Shown: positions 50,646-60,805, counted from the stretch's first letter. The stretch: DNA of 64,000 bases from an uncultured Bacilli bacterium (GCA_934177995.1 CAKPPW010000004.1:5323-69322), one strand, 5' to 3'. The notes: generated from the letters alone by a model not told the origin. Translations and numbers: made by a program.

Positions 50646-51866
50646 TTTACTATTATTTTTCATTCTTTCGATAAAGTCATAATAACTTTTTATATTTTTT
50701 TCGTAACCAGTGGTTTTTGGATGATAATACTTTTTCCCTTTAAGTTTTTTTGGAAGATACTCTTGATAAACATAAGAATTAGGATAATCATGGGGATATA
50801 AATACTCTTTAGAATCAGTCTTTATATGATTAGGTACATTACCAGTATTACCTTTAGTGATATCATCAATTGCTTCATCTAAGGCTAGGTGAGCGGTATT
50901 ACTTTTTGGTGATAGAGCCATTTCTACAACAATAGTCCCAAGAGGTATTCTTGCTTCAGGTAGCCCAATTCTCTCCGCTGCTTCAATAGCTGCTGCTACT
51001 CTAGGCCCAATACTAGGGTTAGCTAGACCAATATCTTCATAAGCGATAACACTCATTCTACGATAAATACTATCTAAATCTCCTTCTGTTATTAATCTTG
51101 CTAGATAATGTAGACTGGCATCAACATCACTTCCTCTAATTGACTTTTGAAAAGCTGATAATACATCGTAGTGACCATCACCATTCTTATCACTAAAGAA
51201 AACAGGTTTAGAGTTTATTTGCTTTACTAGATTAATATCTACTTTTTGATCATTACTAGCATAGAAGGCAATCTCTAAAAGATTATAAGCATAACGAAGA
51301 TCACTTCCAGCTAGATTGGCAATATAGTTAATAGTCTCATCATCGATGGTTATACCTTCGAGATAAGTTGATTTAACCGCTTTATTTAATCCTTCAATAA
51401 TATCAGTAGTTTCTAACTCTTTAAGTTCAAATAATTGACATCTACTTCTAATAGCTGGATTAATAGCGTGATAGGGATTAGAGGTAGTCATTCCAATAAG
51501 TGTTATTAAACCACTTTCTAATTGGGGCAGTAGTAAATCTTGCTTATCTTTATTAAGACGATGTATTTCATCCATGATAAGAATCATACCATTATAAATT
51601 TTTGCTTCTTCAACTACCATATCAAAGTCTTTCTTGTTATTAATAGTAGCATTTAAAAAACGATAGGGCATATCTAAATCATTGACAATAGATCTAGCAA
51701 TAGAGGTTTTTCCAATACCAGGTTTGCCATATAAAATCATCGAAACTAGCTTCTTTTTCTCTACTAAGTTTCTTAAAATCGCTCCTTTTTCAATTAAATG
51801 TTTTTGTCCTAAAACATCATCTAAAGACTTAGGCTCTAGTTTCTTTGCTAACGGTTCCATATTCAT
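50631..51866 (-). CDS. rarA: Replication-associated recombination protein RarA (MgsA)
   Basis: 411 residues from the ATG at 51866, which follows AGGAGG; an upstream in-frame ATG lacks a ribosome binding site. AAA+ ATPase with Walker A GKPGIGKTS (about 48-56), Walker B ILIMDEIHRLNK and sensor IGMTTSNPYHAI. The C-terminal MgsA/WHIP domain includes SDVDASLHYLARL, AYEDIGLANP and PLGTIVVEMALSPKSN. It acts at stalled replication forks with SSB and RecA-family functions. Divergent from mutS with about 100 bases between start codons. Confidence 0.95.
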   Translation of the reverse strand: MNMEPLAKKLEPKSLDDVLGQKHLIEKGAILRNLVEKKKLVSMILYGKPGIGKTSIARSIVNDLDMPYRFLNATINNKKDFDMVVEEAKIYNGMILIMDEIHRLNKDKQDLLLPQLESGLITLIGMTTSNPYHAINPAIRSRCQLFELKELETTDIIEGLNKAVKSTYLEGITIDDETINYIANLAGSDLRYAYNLLEIAFYASNDQKVDINLVKQINSKPVFFSDKNGDGHYDVLSAFQKSIRGSDVDASLHYLARLITEGDLDSIYRRMSVIAYEDIGLANPSIGPRVAAAIEAAERIGLPEARIPLGTIVVEMALSPKSNTAHLALDEAIDDITKGNTGNVPNHIKTDSKEYLYPHDYPNSYVYQEYLPKKLKGKKYYHPKTTGYEKNIKSYYDFIERMKNNSKLKDR

Positions 51867-51964
51867 GATGTATCCTCCTTCAGTACTTATTTTATCACGA
51901 ATTTTCTTGTTCAAAAACAAAATTTTAGCTATAATAGATGGTGTTAGAAGTTGGAAGTGAAATT

Positions 51965-54538
51965 ATGTTAAGAAACGAAGTAGATAGAACTAAACTAAGC
52001 CCTGTAATGTTACAGTGGATGAATATTAAAGATGAAAATCCTGATGCGATTATTTTTTTTCGCTTAGGAGACTTTTATGAAATGTTTTTTGATGATGCTA
52101 TTTTAGCATCTAAGATTTTAGAATTAACTTTGACTGGGAAACAAGCAGGATTAGAAGAAAAAGTACCAATGTGTGGAATACCTTTTAAAGCCTATGAAGG
52201 ATATCTTGATAAGTTAGTTGATATGGGTTATAAAATAGCTATTGTTGAACAAGTAGAAGATCCTAAACTTACTAAAGATATGGTTAAAAGAGAAGTTATT
52301 CAAATAGTGACTAGAGGAACTAGACTAGATGGTTCAATAGATGATACTAAGAATAACTTTTTAGCCTCAATTACTTATACAGCTAACTCTTATACGTTAA
52401 GTTATGCTGATATATCTACAGGTGAGATATATGTCACAGTTTTAAATGACAGTTTACAAGAATTATTACAAGAGATTATAAGACATGGTTTTGGAGAGAT
52501 TATTGTAAGTGATGAGATAGATCGAAACTTTATTAATACCCTTAGAAAGACTTATCAGTTAAATGTTACTATCTATAATATCTATAATGAAGAAGAAAAG
52601 TATAACTATATTTATAAGAACTTAAAAGACTTAAGGAAAGAACAAGGCATTAAACATTTACTTGCTTATATAGTAGATACCAAAAAAGGAGATTTATCAC
52701 ATTTACAGGAAGCTAAAGTAGAACTTGTTAATGCCCATTTATTATTAGATGAACATACTAAGAGAAATCTTGAGTTGACAGAAACTTTAAGATTAAGAGA
52801 GAAAACTTATAGTCTTTTGTGGTTACTTGATAAGAATCAAACTGCTATGGGTAGTAGACTTTTAAGAAAGAATCTAGAATTTCCTTTGATAGATAGAAAA
52901 GAGTTAGAGAGAAGATATCACTATATAGAAGTATTACAAACAGAGTTTATCTTAAGAGATGATTTAAAGAAAAGTCTGAATCAAGTTTATGATATTGAAA
53001 GACTTATTGGAAGAGTTTGTTATGGTAATTTAAATGCTAGAGATTTATTACAGCTAAATTCTAGTTTAAAAGCCCTACCTACGGTTAAGAAAATACTAGA
53101 AGAGATAAAGTATGATAAAGAATTAGCTACTTTTGATGAGCTAGTAGAATTATTTGATAGTAGTTTAAATGAAGAACCACCAATATCTTTAAAAGAGGGT
53201 AACTTGATAAAGAAAGGTTATAATAGTGAGTTAGATGAGTTAAGAGACTTATCAAGTGGTAGTAAAGACTTTTTGTTAGAACTTGAACAGAAAGAGAAAG
53301 AAAGAACCGGTATTAAGAACTTAAAGGTTGGTTATAATAAAGTCTTTGGTTACTATATTGAGATAAGTAAAGGACAGTGTAACTTAGTAAAAGAAGAATT
53401 TGGTTATGATAGAAGACAGACACTATCTAATTGTGAAAGATTTACTACTAAAGAATTAAAAGAGAAAGAAAGTATTATCTTAGGAGCAGAAGAAAAGATA
53501 ATTAATTTAGAGTATCAATTATTTATGCAAATAAGAGAAGTAGTTAAAAGATATGTTATTCCCTTGCAGAAATGTGCTAGTATCTTAGCAGAGATTGATA
53601 TGCTTTCTTCTTTATCGTTTGTAGCAGATACTTATCATTTTGTAAAACCAGTTTTAAGTAATAAGAATGAAATAAAGATAGTAGAAAGTCGTCATCCAGT
53701 AGTAGAAGAGGTGATGGCTAAGAAGAATGAAAAGTATGTTGCTAATGATATTTTAATGGATCAAGATACTTCTATCTTACTTATTACAGGACCTAATATG
53801 GCTGGTAAATCTACTTATATGCGTCAACTTGCTATTACTGTTATTATGGCTCAGATAGGATCTTTTGTACCAGCTAAGAGTTGTATTATACCTATATTTG
53901 ATAAAATCTTTACAAGAATAGGGGCTAGTGATGATTTGGTTAGTGGCGAAAGTACTTTTATGGTTGAGATGAAAGAAGCTAATATGGCAATATCAAGAGC
54001 TACTAAAAACAGTTTAATCTTATTTGATGAGTTAGGACGAGGTACAGCTACATACGATGGAATGAGTCTTGCTCAAGCGATACTTGAATATATCCATGAT
54101 AATATTGGGGCTAAGACATTATTTTCTACACACTATCATGAATTAACCTTATTATCTAGTAATTTATCTCATTTAAAGAATGTTCATGTATCAGCGATTG
54201 AAGAAGATGGTAAACTAACTTTCCTTCATAAGATAAAAAGTGGATCAGTTGATAAGAGTTATGGTATTAATGTAGCAAGTTTAGCTAATCTTCCTAAATC
54301 TTTAATAAAACGAGCAGAAGAAATACTTGAAGTGTATGAAAATCAAGAAAAGAGAGAAACTATTTATACCCAGACTAGTTTGTTTGATCTAGAAAAAGAA
54401 GAAGAGATTAATAAAGATGATAAATATCTAGAAAAAATAAAAGCGATTAATCCGTTAGAGATGAGTCCGATGGATGCTTTAAACTTCTTATATAGATTAA
54501 AAGAGGAGATGAAAACTGACGAATGCGAAAATCAATAA
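51965..54538 (+). CDS. mutS: DNA mismatch repair protein MutS
   Basis: 857 residues from the ATG at 51965 (GGAAGTGA upstream). N-terminal mismatch-binding domain with FFRLGDFYEMFFDDA (Phe-x-Glu motif), connector, lever and clamp domains, and a C-terminal ATPase with Walker A TGPNMAGKSTYMRQLA (about 607-622) and Walker B FDELGRGTATYDGMSLA. Normal length. mutL does not follow; instead the stop codon region overlaps a lysozyme gene by 16 bases, an unusual neighbour. Confidence 0.97.
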   Translation: MLRNEVDRTKLSPVMLQWMNIKDENPDAIIFFRLGDFYEMFFDDAILASKILELTLTGKQAGLEEKVPMCGIPFKAYEGYLDKLVDMGYKIAIVEQVEDPKLTKDMVKREVIQIVTRGTRLDGSIDDTKNNFLASITYTANSYTLSYADISTGEIYVTVLNDSLQELLQEIIRHGFGEIIVSDEIDRNFINTLRKTYQLNVTIYNIYNEEEKYNYIYKNLKDLRKEQGIKHLLAYIVDTKKGDLSHLQEAKVELVNAHLLLDEHTKRNLELTETLRLREKTYSLLWLLDKNQTAMGSRLLRKNLEFPLIDRKELERRYHYIEVLQTEFILRDDLKKSLNQVYDIERLIGRVCYGNLNARDLLQLNSSLKALPTVKKILEEIKYDKELATFDELVELFDSSLNEEPPISLKEGNLIKKGYNSELDELRDLSSGSKDFLLELEQKEKERTGIKNLKVGYNKVFGYYIEISKGQCNLVKEEFGYDRRQTLSNCERFTTKELKEKESIILGAEEKIINLEYQLFMQIREVVKRYVIPLQKCASILAEIDMLSSLSFVADTYHFVKPVLSNKNEIKIVESRHPVVEEVMAKKNEKYVANDILMDQDTSILLITGPNMAGKSTYMRQLAITVIMAQIGSFVPAKSCIIPIFDKIFTRIGASDDLVSGESTFMVEMKEANMAISRATKNSLILFDELGRGTATYDGMSLAQAILEYIHDNIGAKTLFSTHYHELTLLSSNLSHLKNVHVSAIEEDGKLTFLHKIKSGSVDKSYGINVASLANLPKSLIKRAEEILEVYENQEKRETIYTQTSLFDLEKEEEINKDDKYLEKIKAINPLEMSPMDALNFLYRLKEEMKTDECENQ

Positions 54539-55695
54539 TAGTCCTTTTCTTAGTAGCAAGTTTACTAGTTATCAGTATTGTCTTTCTAGCTAATCAAAAA
54601 GTCAAAGTAGAAGTAAGTTTAAGTGATGATTTAACTTTTGAAGTTTATAGCAAGGTAGAACTAGATAGTGTTATTAAGTCAATTAATGGCACTTTTAAAA
54701 ATAGAGAGTTAGATACTAAAAAGGTAGGAAACCACTCTTATACTATTAATTATAAGAATGATGATAATCGGCTAGCTAGCTACACATTTACTTATGAAGT
54801 AGTAGATACAACTCCACCAGTTATCTCTTTAAGTAGCTTATACTATGTTGATTTAGGTTCTACTGAAGACTTTGCTAAAGAAGTGTTTTGCGGTGATAAC
54901 TATGATGATAAGCCTACTTGTCAAGTAGTAGGGGACTATGACTTTAATACACTAGGAGATTATCCATTAGTTTATGAAGCAATAGATTCTAGTGGCAATG
55001 TTACAAGAAGTGACTTTACTATTACAGTAAGAGAAAAGAGTGATTATCAAATACCTAGTAATAAAGAAATAGTTGATTTTAAAGATTTTTATAATGAGAA
55101 TAAGACTGATAATACATTAATTGGTATAGATGTATCTAAGTGGCAGGGTGATATTGATTATGATAAAGTAAAAGAAGCGGGTGTTGAATTTGCTTTTATC
55201 AGAATAGGGACAAGAAGTGGAATAGATGGTGAGTTTATCCTTGATCCTAAATTTAAAAGAAATCTAGAAGGTTTTAAGAAAGCAGGCATTAAGACAGGAG
55301 TTTATTTCTATTCTTATGCTAAAAATAAGAAGGATGCTAAGAAAGAAGCAGAGTTTGTCTTAAAAGAATTAAATGGAAATGATCTTGCTCTACCTATAGT
55401 TTTTGATTGGGAAAACTTTTCTATATATCAAGAGTTTAATCTATCATTTTATCATCTAGAAGAAGTAGTAGAAACATTCCTTACTACTATTGAAAAAGAA
55501 AACTATCAAGGAATGTTATATGGTAGTAAATACTACTTAGAAAATGTTTTCACTAATAATAACTATGCTACTTGGTTAGCACACTATACAGATATTACTA
55601 CCTATCAGAAAGACTATAATGTTTGGCAGAAGACTGATAGAGGTAAAGTAGAAGGAATAGATACTTTAGTAGATTTAGATATACTATATAAATAG
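54523..55695 (+). CDS. Membrane-anchored GH25 lysozyme with Ig-like domain
   Basis: 390 residues. An N-terminal signal anchor (about 5-24), an Ig-like/DUF5011 beta-sandwich (about 80-170; DTTPPVISL, EAIDSSGNVTRSDFTITV), and a C-terminal glycoside hydrolase family 25 domain (about 195-390). The first catalytic-face segment is GIDVSKWQGDIDYDKVKEAG and the catalytic Asp-x-Glu is in VFDWENFS (about 288-293). It would cleave peptidoglycan glycan strands outside the membrane. Overlap with mutS suggests the same transcript. Confidence 0.92.
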   Translation: MRKSIIVLFLVASLLVISIVFLANQKVKVEVSLSDDLTFEVYSKVELDSVIKSINGTFKNRELDTKKVGNHSYTINYKNDDNRLASYTFTYEVVDTTPPVISLSSLYYVDLGSTEDFAKEVFCGDNYDDKPTCQVVGDYDFNTLGDYPLVYEAIDSSGNVTRSDFTITVREKSDYQIPSNKEIVDFKDFYNENKTDNTLIGIDVSKWQGDIDYDKVKEAGVEFAFIRIGTRSGIDGEFILDPKFKRNLEGFKKAGIKTGVYFYSYAKNKKDAKKEAEFVLKELNGNDLALPIVFDWENFSIYQEFNLSFYHLEEVVETFLTTIEKENYQGMLYGSKYYLENVFTNNNYATWLAHYTDITTYQKDYNVWQKTDRGKVEGIDTLVDLDILYK

Positions 55696-55704
55696 AGGTG
55701 GCAT

Positions 55705-57000
55705 ATGGAAAGTATAATTGTAAAAAATAATATCTTAAGTAAAGAAGAATTAGAAAACTTATTAAAATATTATCACCAAGAAAGAAGAATAAATAAACCA
55801 CTATTACTGATAAGTGAAGATAGAATTAACTATTTAGATATCTTTAAGAGGGAATTTTCTAATCTTACTGTTTATAATAATAATATAAAGATAGAAGAGT
55901 TTGACTATATCTTTGATTTTCTAGGTAGCAGTAAATATCTAGATAAAGATACTATCACTAGATTAAATAAGCTTGATAGAACAGTAAGTATTGATATTAA
56001 TGCTTCACTATCTAACATTAATGGACTGGGTACGGATATATTAAAATCAAGAGAAACAATAGTTTATCAGGCTTATCAACCAGGTCATTTTCTAAATATG
56101 GCAAAAGATTATATTGGTAAATTAATATTATATAAGGATAAAGATACTTTATCTAATATTAATCTTTTAGAAATGACGGATATAAAAGAGTATTTTCCTG
56201 AAAGACTAAACTTTTCTAATAAAGGTAGTTATGGTAAGAGTTATTTAATTGGTGGTAGTATCTCTTATAGTGGAGCGATTAAACTAGCTAACCTATCTTT
56301 AACTAGTTTACTTGCTGGTACAGGAAGAGCAACGTTAGTTGTTGATAGAAAATTAACAGATATAGTAGCTCCTTATCTTTTAGAGAGTACTTTAATGTGT
56401 CTTGATGATATAGAACAGTTAAATACTATTATTAATGATAGTACAGCTACTTTATTTGGACCCGGTCTTGATATTAGTAAGTGGAATAAAATGATTCTAG
56501 ATTATTTGCTTACTAATAGTAAAACACCGTTAATAATAGATGCTTCTGGATTAGCAATGATAGATAAGTCTTTACCATTAAATAAAAAATGTGAAGTTGT
56601 TTTAACACCACATCCTAAAGAATTTGCAAGACTAATTGATAAGAGTGTTGAAGAAGTCTTAGAAAATCCAGTAGAACTAGCTATTTCCTTTGCTAAAAAG
56701 TATAAAGTTATTTTACTCTTGAAAGGGACTACTACTATCGTAACAGATGGTGATTACACTTACTTTGTAAATGAAGGCCATGCTGGTATGGCTACTGCAG
56801 GCAGTGGTGATGTCTTATCAGGAATATTAACAGGTCTTGTTAGCTATAATAAAGTATCACCTAAATTAATAGCTGCTGCTAGCTTTCTTGCTGGCTATTC
56901 AGCTTCTCTTGCTTTAAATACAACTAATGACATATCGTATATGGCAAGAGATACAATAAAATTTATTCCTCAAGCTATAAATGATATCAGGAAATCATAA
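55705..57000 (+). CDS. nnrD: NAD(P)HX dehydratase with degenerate epimerase-like N-terminus
   Basis: 431 residues. The C-terminal half (about 170-430) is the ADP-dependent NAD(P)H-hydrate dehydratase domain: GSYGKSYLIGGSISYSGA, LTPHPKEFARLI, LLLKGTTTIV and the active-site NEGHAGMATAGSGDVLSGIL. It repairs hydrated NAD(P)H. The N-terminal half matches only the later part of the YjeF_N epimerase fold (FDFLGSS, TVSIDINASLSN). The GNNGGDG motif is missing, so epimerase activity is doubtful. GAGGTGG before the ATG. Confidence 0.88.
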   Translation: MESIIVKNNILSKEELENLLKYYHQERRINKPLLLISEDRINYLDIFKREFSNLTVYNNNIKIEEFDYIFDFLGSSKYLDKDTITRLNKLDRTVSIDINASLSNINGLGTDILKSRETIVYQAYQPGHFLNMAKDYIGKLILYKDKDTLSNINLLEMTDIKEYFPERLNFSNKGSYGKSYLIGGSISYSGAIKLANLSLTSLLAGTGRATLVVDRKLTDIVAPYLLESTLMCLDDIEQLNTIINDSTATLFGPGLDISKWNKMILDYLLTNSKTPLIIDASGLAMIDKSLPLNKKCEVVLTPHPKEFARLIDKSVEEVLENPVELAISFAKKYKVILLLKGTTTIVTDGDYTYFVNEGHAGMATAGSGDVLSGILTGLVSYNKVSPKLIAAASFLAGYSASLALNTTNDISYMARDTIKFIPQAINDIRKS

Positions 57001-57048
57001 TATAGACTTTATTCTTTCAATTTGGTAGAATATGGCTAAGGAGGTACT

Positions 57049-57789
57049 ATGTTAAATTTTATTGTATGTGATGATGATCAATTTTTTAGACAAGGAATGA
57101 AAAAGCAGATAGATGACTATATGATGAATACTGATATGGATTATAAAGTTTATCCATTTGCTGGGTATGATAAGGAGTTTGAAGAATTAGCCAAAAAAGA
57201 AATTGGTTTTAAAGTGTATTTCCTAGACATTAAAACTAATTATGGTTCTGGAATAGATGCGGCTAGATACATAAGAGAGATGTTAGAAGATTGGAATTCT
57301 ATTATCATAATAGTTTCTTCCTTTAGTGAATATCGTTATGAAATAATAACTAATAGATTATTTGTGTTAGACTTTATTAGTAAACTTGATAGTTGCACAA
57401 GAAAAATGCATGAAGTACTAGATATTGTTATGAAAAGTTATCGGGGTAAAGATAGATGTCTAACATATCAAAGGAAAAGGGTATATTCAAAAATAGAACT
57501 TAAATATATATATTATATAATAAGAGAACCAGATAGTAAGATTTGTACTGTCTATGCTTCTCATGGAGAGTATGAAGTACCACTTAGTCTAAGTCAGATT
57601 AAGGAACAATTAGATGGAAGATTCTTTCAAGTATATAGAAATTGTATTATAAACTTAGATAGAGTTACTTCTGTCGACTTTAAAAAAGATATAATTAAAT
57701 TTGATAATGGATATTATCTTGAGAAGATGTCTAGATATAAAAAACATCTATTATTAGATTTGTTTAGAGGAAAGAAGGATGACTTATAA
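57049..57789 (+). CDS. LytTR-family response regulator
   Basis: 246 residues. A receiver domain (about 1-125) with acidic CDDD at 8-11 and phospho-acceptor Asp in VYFLDIKTN (about residue 65). A LytTR DNA-binding domain follows (about 145-240; YIYYIIREPDSKICTVYAS, FFQVYRNCIINLDRV). This is the AgrA/VirR/AlgR architecture. No histidine kinase or peptide-processing gene is adjacent, so it is an orphan here. AAGGAGGT precedes the ATG. It overlaps the transketolase start by one base. Confidence 0.9.
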   Translation: MLNFIVCDDDQFFRQGMKKQIDDYMMNTDMDYKVYPFAGYDKEFEELAKKEIGFKVYFLDIKTNYGSGIDAARYIREMLEDWNSIIIIVSSFSEYRYEIITNRLFVLDFISKLDSCTRKMHEVLDIVMKSYRGKDRCLTYQRKRVYSKIELKYIYYIIREPDSKICTVYASHGEYEVPLSLSQIKEQLDGRFFQVYRNCIINLDRVTSVDFKKDIIKFDNGYYLEKMSRYKKHLLLDLFRGKKDDL

Positions 57790-59747
57790 TGTTACCTAAG
57801 AAAATAGAAGAAAAAATAATTAGTGAGATTAAGGCTCTTGGTCTTGATATGATAGAAGAAGCTGGAAGTGGACATCCAGGTATTGTTTTAGGAGCGGCTC
57901 CTATTCTTTATACTTTGTATTTAAATCATTTAAAGTTTGATGCTACTAATCCAGACTTTTATAATCGTGATAGATTTATAATGAGTGCAGGACATGGTTC
58001 TAGCTTACTTTATTCCATTCTTTATTTTGCTGGATATGATTTATCACTTGATGATTTAAAGGCTTTTAGAAGATTAAATTCTAAGACACCAGGACATCCT
58101 GAGTATAAAAAAACACCAGGAGTTGAAATGACAACTGGACCTTTAGGGCAAGGCTTTGCTACGGCTGTTGGGTATGCCATAGCTGAAAAACATACGGAAG
58201 CTTTAATCAATAGAAAAGAAAAGTTAATTGATTATAATATTTACTGTTTATGTGGTGATGGTGATTTGATGGAAGGGGTTAGCTATGAAGCGGCCTCTCT
58301 TGCTGGAAGTTTAAAACTAGATAATTTAATAGTACTTTATGACTCTAATAAAGTAACAATGGATGGCAAGATAGATAATGTCTTTGATGAAGATATTACT
58401 TTAAGATTTGAAAGTATGCACTGGAATGTTTTAACAACAAGTGATGATCCACAAGATATCGATGATGCTATTATAAAAGCAAAAGAATCTGATAAACCAA
58501 CCATCATTCAAGTAGCAACGACAATTGGTAAAGACTCTAGTCTAGCTGGTAGTAATAAAAGCCATTCTGGTTGTTTTGATAAAGAAGAAGTAACTAAGAT
58601 AAAAACTACTCTTGGGGTTCGTGATATTCCTTTTACCATTAGTAATGAAGCAGTAGAAGAGTTTAGAGGTTATATCAGAGAAAGAAATAAAGACTTAGTA
58701 ACTAACTTTGATGAGAGAAAAGAAACACTTGCTGAAGAAGAGATAAGTATTTTAGATAAATTAATTAATCCTGATAAATCTATTAAATTAACAACTCTTG
58801 ATTATACAAAACCAGATGATAATGAAGAATTGCTTAGAATAAGTGCTAAGAAAGTACTTAATTCTTACTCCTTAATTAGTCCTTTAATAATAGGAGGCAA
58901 TGCTGATACTTCATCATCAACTAAGATATATTTAAATGAATTAACACCATTTACTAAAGATAATTATGTTGGTAGAAATATTAATTTTGGTGTAAGAGAG
59001 CATGCTATGGCATCTATTGCTAATGGTCTTGCTCTTGCAGGCTATCGTCCTTTTGTCTCAACCTTCTTAAGCTTTAGTGACTACTTAAAACCAGCACTTA
59101 GATTAACAGCTCTTATGAATCTTCCTGTTACTTATATCTTTACGCATGACTCTATTTCAATAGGCCAAGATGGACCAACGCATCAACCAGTAGAACAATT
59201 AGTTAGTTTAAGAGCTATTCCTAATATGGAAGTGTTTAGACCAGCTGATTCTAATGAAGTAATTGGATCATTTAAAACTATTTATGAAAATAATAGTCCT
59301 AGTTCCTTAATTATTGGAAGAAATTCTATCAAGATATTAGAATCAACTTCTATTTCTGCTACTAGTAAAGGAGGATATATTGTTCATAATGAAGAGCGAA
59401 AACTAGATGGTGTTATTATCGCTACTGGCGAAGAAGTGACTTTAGCTCTTGAGGTTATGCAATTATTAAAAGAAAAAGGTTATGACTTAAGAGTAGTTAG
59501 TATGCCATCAATTGAAAGATATAATAATTTAACAAAGGAAGAAAAAGAAGAGTTATTACCTTTAGGAGTTAAAAAATTCGTTATTGAAAAAGGATCAAGT
59601 TATTCTTGGTACTCCTTTGTTTATAAAGATAGTTACTTATTTACACTTGATAAGTTTGGTGCTAGTGGTAAGACGGAAGAAGTTAATTCTTTCTATGGTT
59701 TTACGAAAGAAGAAATATCATTAAAAATAGAAGCATTACTTAAATAA
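57789..59747 (+). CDS. tkt: Transketolase
   Basis: 652 residues, full length. Thiamine-diphosphate enzyme of the non-oxidative pentose phosphate pathway. It shows SGHPGIVLGAAP (about 28-39), SAGHGSSLLYS, TGPLGQGFATAVG (about 117-129), the ThDP-binding GDGDLMEGVSYEAASLAG (about 157-174) and in the pyrimidine domain FGVREHAMASIANGLAL with the catalytic Glu. THDSIGQDGPTHQP-like sequence (SIGQDGPTHQPVEQL) follows. The ATG shares the last base of the preceding TAA stop; AAGGAT lies about ten bases upstream. Confidence 0.97.
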   Translation: MLPKKIEEKIISEIKALGLDMIEEAGSGHPGIVLGAAPILYTLYLNHLKFDATNPDFYNRDRFIMSAGHGSSLLYSILYFAGYDLSLDDLKAFRRLNSKTPGHPEYKKTPGVEMTTGPLGQGFATAVGYAIAEKHTEALINRKEKLIDYNIYCLCGDGDLMEGVSYEAASLAGSLKLDNLIVLYDSNKVTMDGKIDNVFDEDITLRFESMHWNVLTTSDDPQDIDDAIIKAKESDKPTIIQVATTIGKDSSLAGSNKSHSGCFDKEEVTKIKTTLGVRDIPFTISNEAVEEFRGYIRERNKDLVTNFDERKETLAEEEISILDKLINPDKSIKLTTLDYTKPDDNEELLRISAKKVLNSYSLISPLIIGGNADTSSSTKIYLNELTPFTKDNYVGRNINFGVREHAMASIANGLALAGYRPFVSTFLSFSDYLKPALRLTALMNLPVTYIFTHDSISIGQDGPTHQPVEQLVSLRAIPNMEVFRPADSNEVIGSFKTIYENNSPSSLIIGRNSIKILESTSISATSKGGYIVHNEERKLDGVIIATGEEVTLALEVMQLLKEKGYDLRVVSMPSIERYNNLTKEEKEELLPLGVKKFVIEKGSSYSWYSFVYKDSYLFTLDKFGASGKTEEVNSFYGFTKEEISLKIEALLK

Positions 59748-59796
59748 TTCGACAATATTTTTAAAACTTTCTTGTTATGATTACTATGGTGATTAT

Positions 59797-60228
59797 ATGA
59801 GAGAGTTTTTTATTTTTGAAATTAAAGATGAGTTTAAAAGTTTATATCAAGATAAACCTTCTATTTTATATCAGATTCTAGAACAGATATATTTCTTAGG
59901 AGAAGATAATGCTAAGTATGGTTATAGTCTATTTAAACAGCTAACAAAAAAGATAGATAAAGATAAGTTAGATCAACATATCTTTATTAAATATCATCAG
60001 TCTATTCCTTATAGTAAAAGAAAAGGCATTCATTATTATAATAATCCTTCACATGAAGAAATAGGATCACTTGCTATTAAAAAAAGTTATATGCTGTTAA
60101 AGACTAATTACTATCATTCTTTTTTCTTAAAAGTATTAAATGGGCTAAATAATAATTATTTTATTTGTGATTTTAAGAATCAAGACTACTTCTTCTTAGA
60201 AAATTATAATGAAGTATTATCAAGATAA
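59797..60228 (+). CDS. Small helical protein of unknown function
   Basis: 143 residues, Lys/Tyr/Phe rich, soluble. It has helices in the first 70 residues (FFIFEIKDEFKSLYQDKPS; ILEQIYFLGEDN), a middle with YHQSIPYSKRKGIHYYNNPS and a C-terminal strand-rich end. GGTGATT precedes the ATG. It follows transketolase after 50 bases. No family recognised, though the sequence looks like a conserved product rather than noise. Confidence 0.65.
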   Translation: MREFFIFEIKDEFKSLYQDKPSILYQILEQIYFLGEDNAKYGYSLFKQLTKKIDKDKLDQHIFIKYHQSIPYSKRKGIHYYNNPSHEEIGSLAIKKSYMLLKTNYYHSFFLKVLNGLNNNYFICDFKNQDYFFLENYNEVLSR

Positions 60229-60237
60229 AAATAAAAT

Positions 60238-60283
60238 ATATTTCCAAAGCTTACCAAAACCAGATACTTTTGGAAATATTTTT
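60238..60283 (+). terminator. Terminator-like hairpin after the small helical gene
   Basis: ATATTTCCAAA pairs with TTTGGAAATAT around a 20-base loop and is followed by TTTTTC. The right arm is part of the 41-bp repeat. Confidence 0.6.
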
Positions 60284-60330
60284 CAAAAACTTACCCAAAT
60301 CTACTACTTTTGGAAATATTTTTCAAAAAC
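60249..60330 (+). repeat. 41-bp tandem repeat, two copies
   Basis: The units 60249-60289 and 60290-60330 share ACTTTTGGAAATATTTTTC plus CAAAAA at the same offset and differ mainly in the ACCAAAACCAGAT / ACCCAAATCTACT part. The rest of the 329-base gap (60331-60557) holds no gene and no clear element apart from AT-rich sequence. Confidence 0.75.
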
Positions 60331-60557
60331 ATGATAATTGCTTATGATTATTATGAATTATAATGAAAGGAATAATAGAAATAGTCGTTTTATTTCTTGC
60401 TAAATATTGTTAGTAAGTGATAAAATATGTCTTATAGAATGTAATAAGTATTTAAAAAAATTACAGTTATTTTCAAGATGTAAAAATCAAATTAAAAGAT
60501 AAAATTTACTTGTCTAGATAGAAAATATTTAGTAAAATAAACTCGAGGTGAAAAAAG

Positions 60558-60767
60558 ATGTTACATGATATATTATTAATAGTAGTAGGACTTCTTATTG
60601 GAGCAGTAATTGGTTTTTTTATAGCAAGAAATGTTACTAAGAAGTATATGGAGAAGAATCCACCAATAAATGAAGAAATGATTAAAGCTTTGATGATGCA
60701 AATGGGTAGAAAACCTAGTCAAAAACAAGTTAATCAAATGATGAAATCAATGCAAAAGTATATGTAG
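60558..60767 (+). CDS. UPF0154 (YneF-like) small membrane protein
   Basis: 69 residues with one N-terminal transmembrane helix (about 5-25, [20 protein letters not shown]) and a cytoplasmic tail containing [20 protein letters not shown] and [14 protein letters not shown], the signature of the YneF/UPF0154 family found throughout Bacilli and mollicutes. Function unknown. GAGGTG before the ATG. It lies just before the valS leader but is transcribed separately, since a promoter lies right after it. Confidence 0.92.
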   Translation: MLHDILLIVVGLLIGAVIGFFIARNVTKKYMEKNPPINEEMIKALMMQMGRKPSQKQVNQMMKSMQKYM

Positions 60768-60770
60768 TAC

Positions 60771-60799
60771 TTGCTATTTTAAAAGCAGTATACTATAAT
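60771..60799 (+). promoter_or_regulatory. Promoter of the valS T-box leader
   Basis: TTGCTA (60771-60776) and TATAAT (60794-60799) with exactly 17 bases between. Transcription would start near 60806, at the 5' edge of the T-box leader. Confidence 0.75.
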
Positions 60800-60805
60800 A
60801 CATGT

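Noticed and set aside
60229..60330. CRISPR array
   Set aside because: Only two adjacent 41-bp units with no unique spacers and no cas genes nearby.
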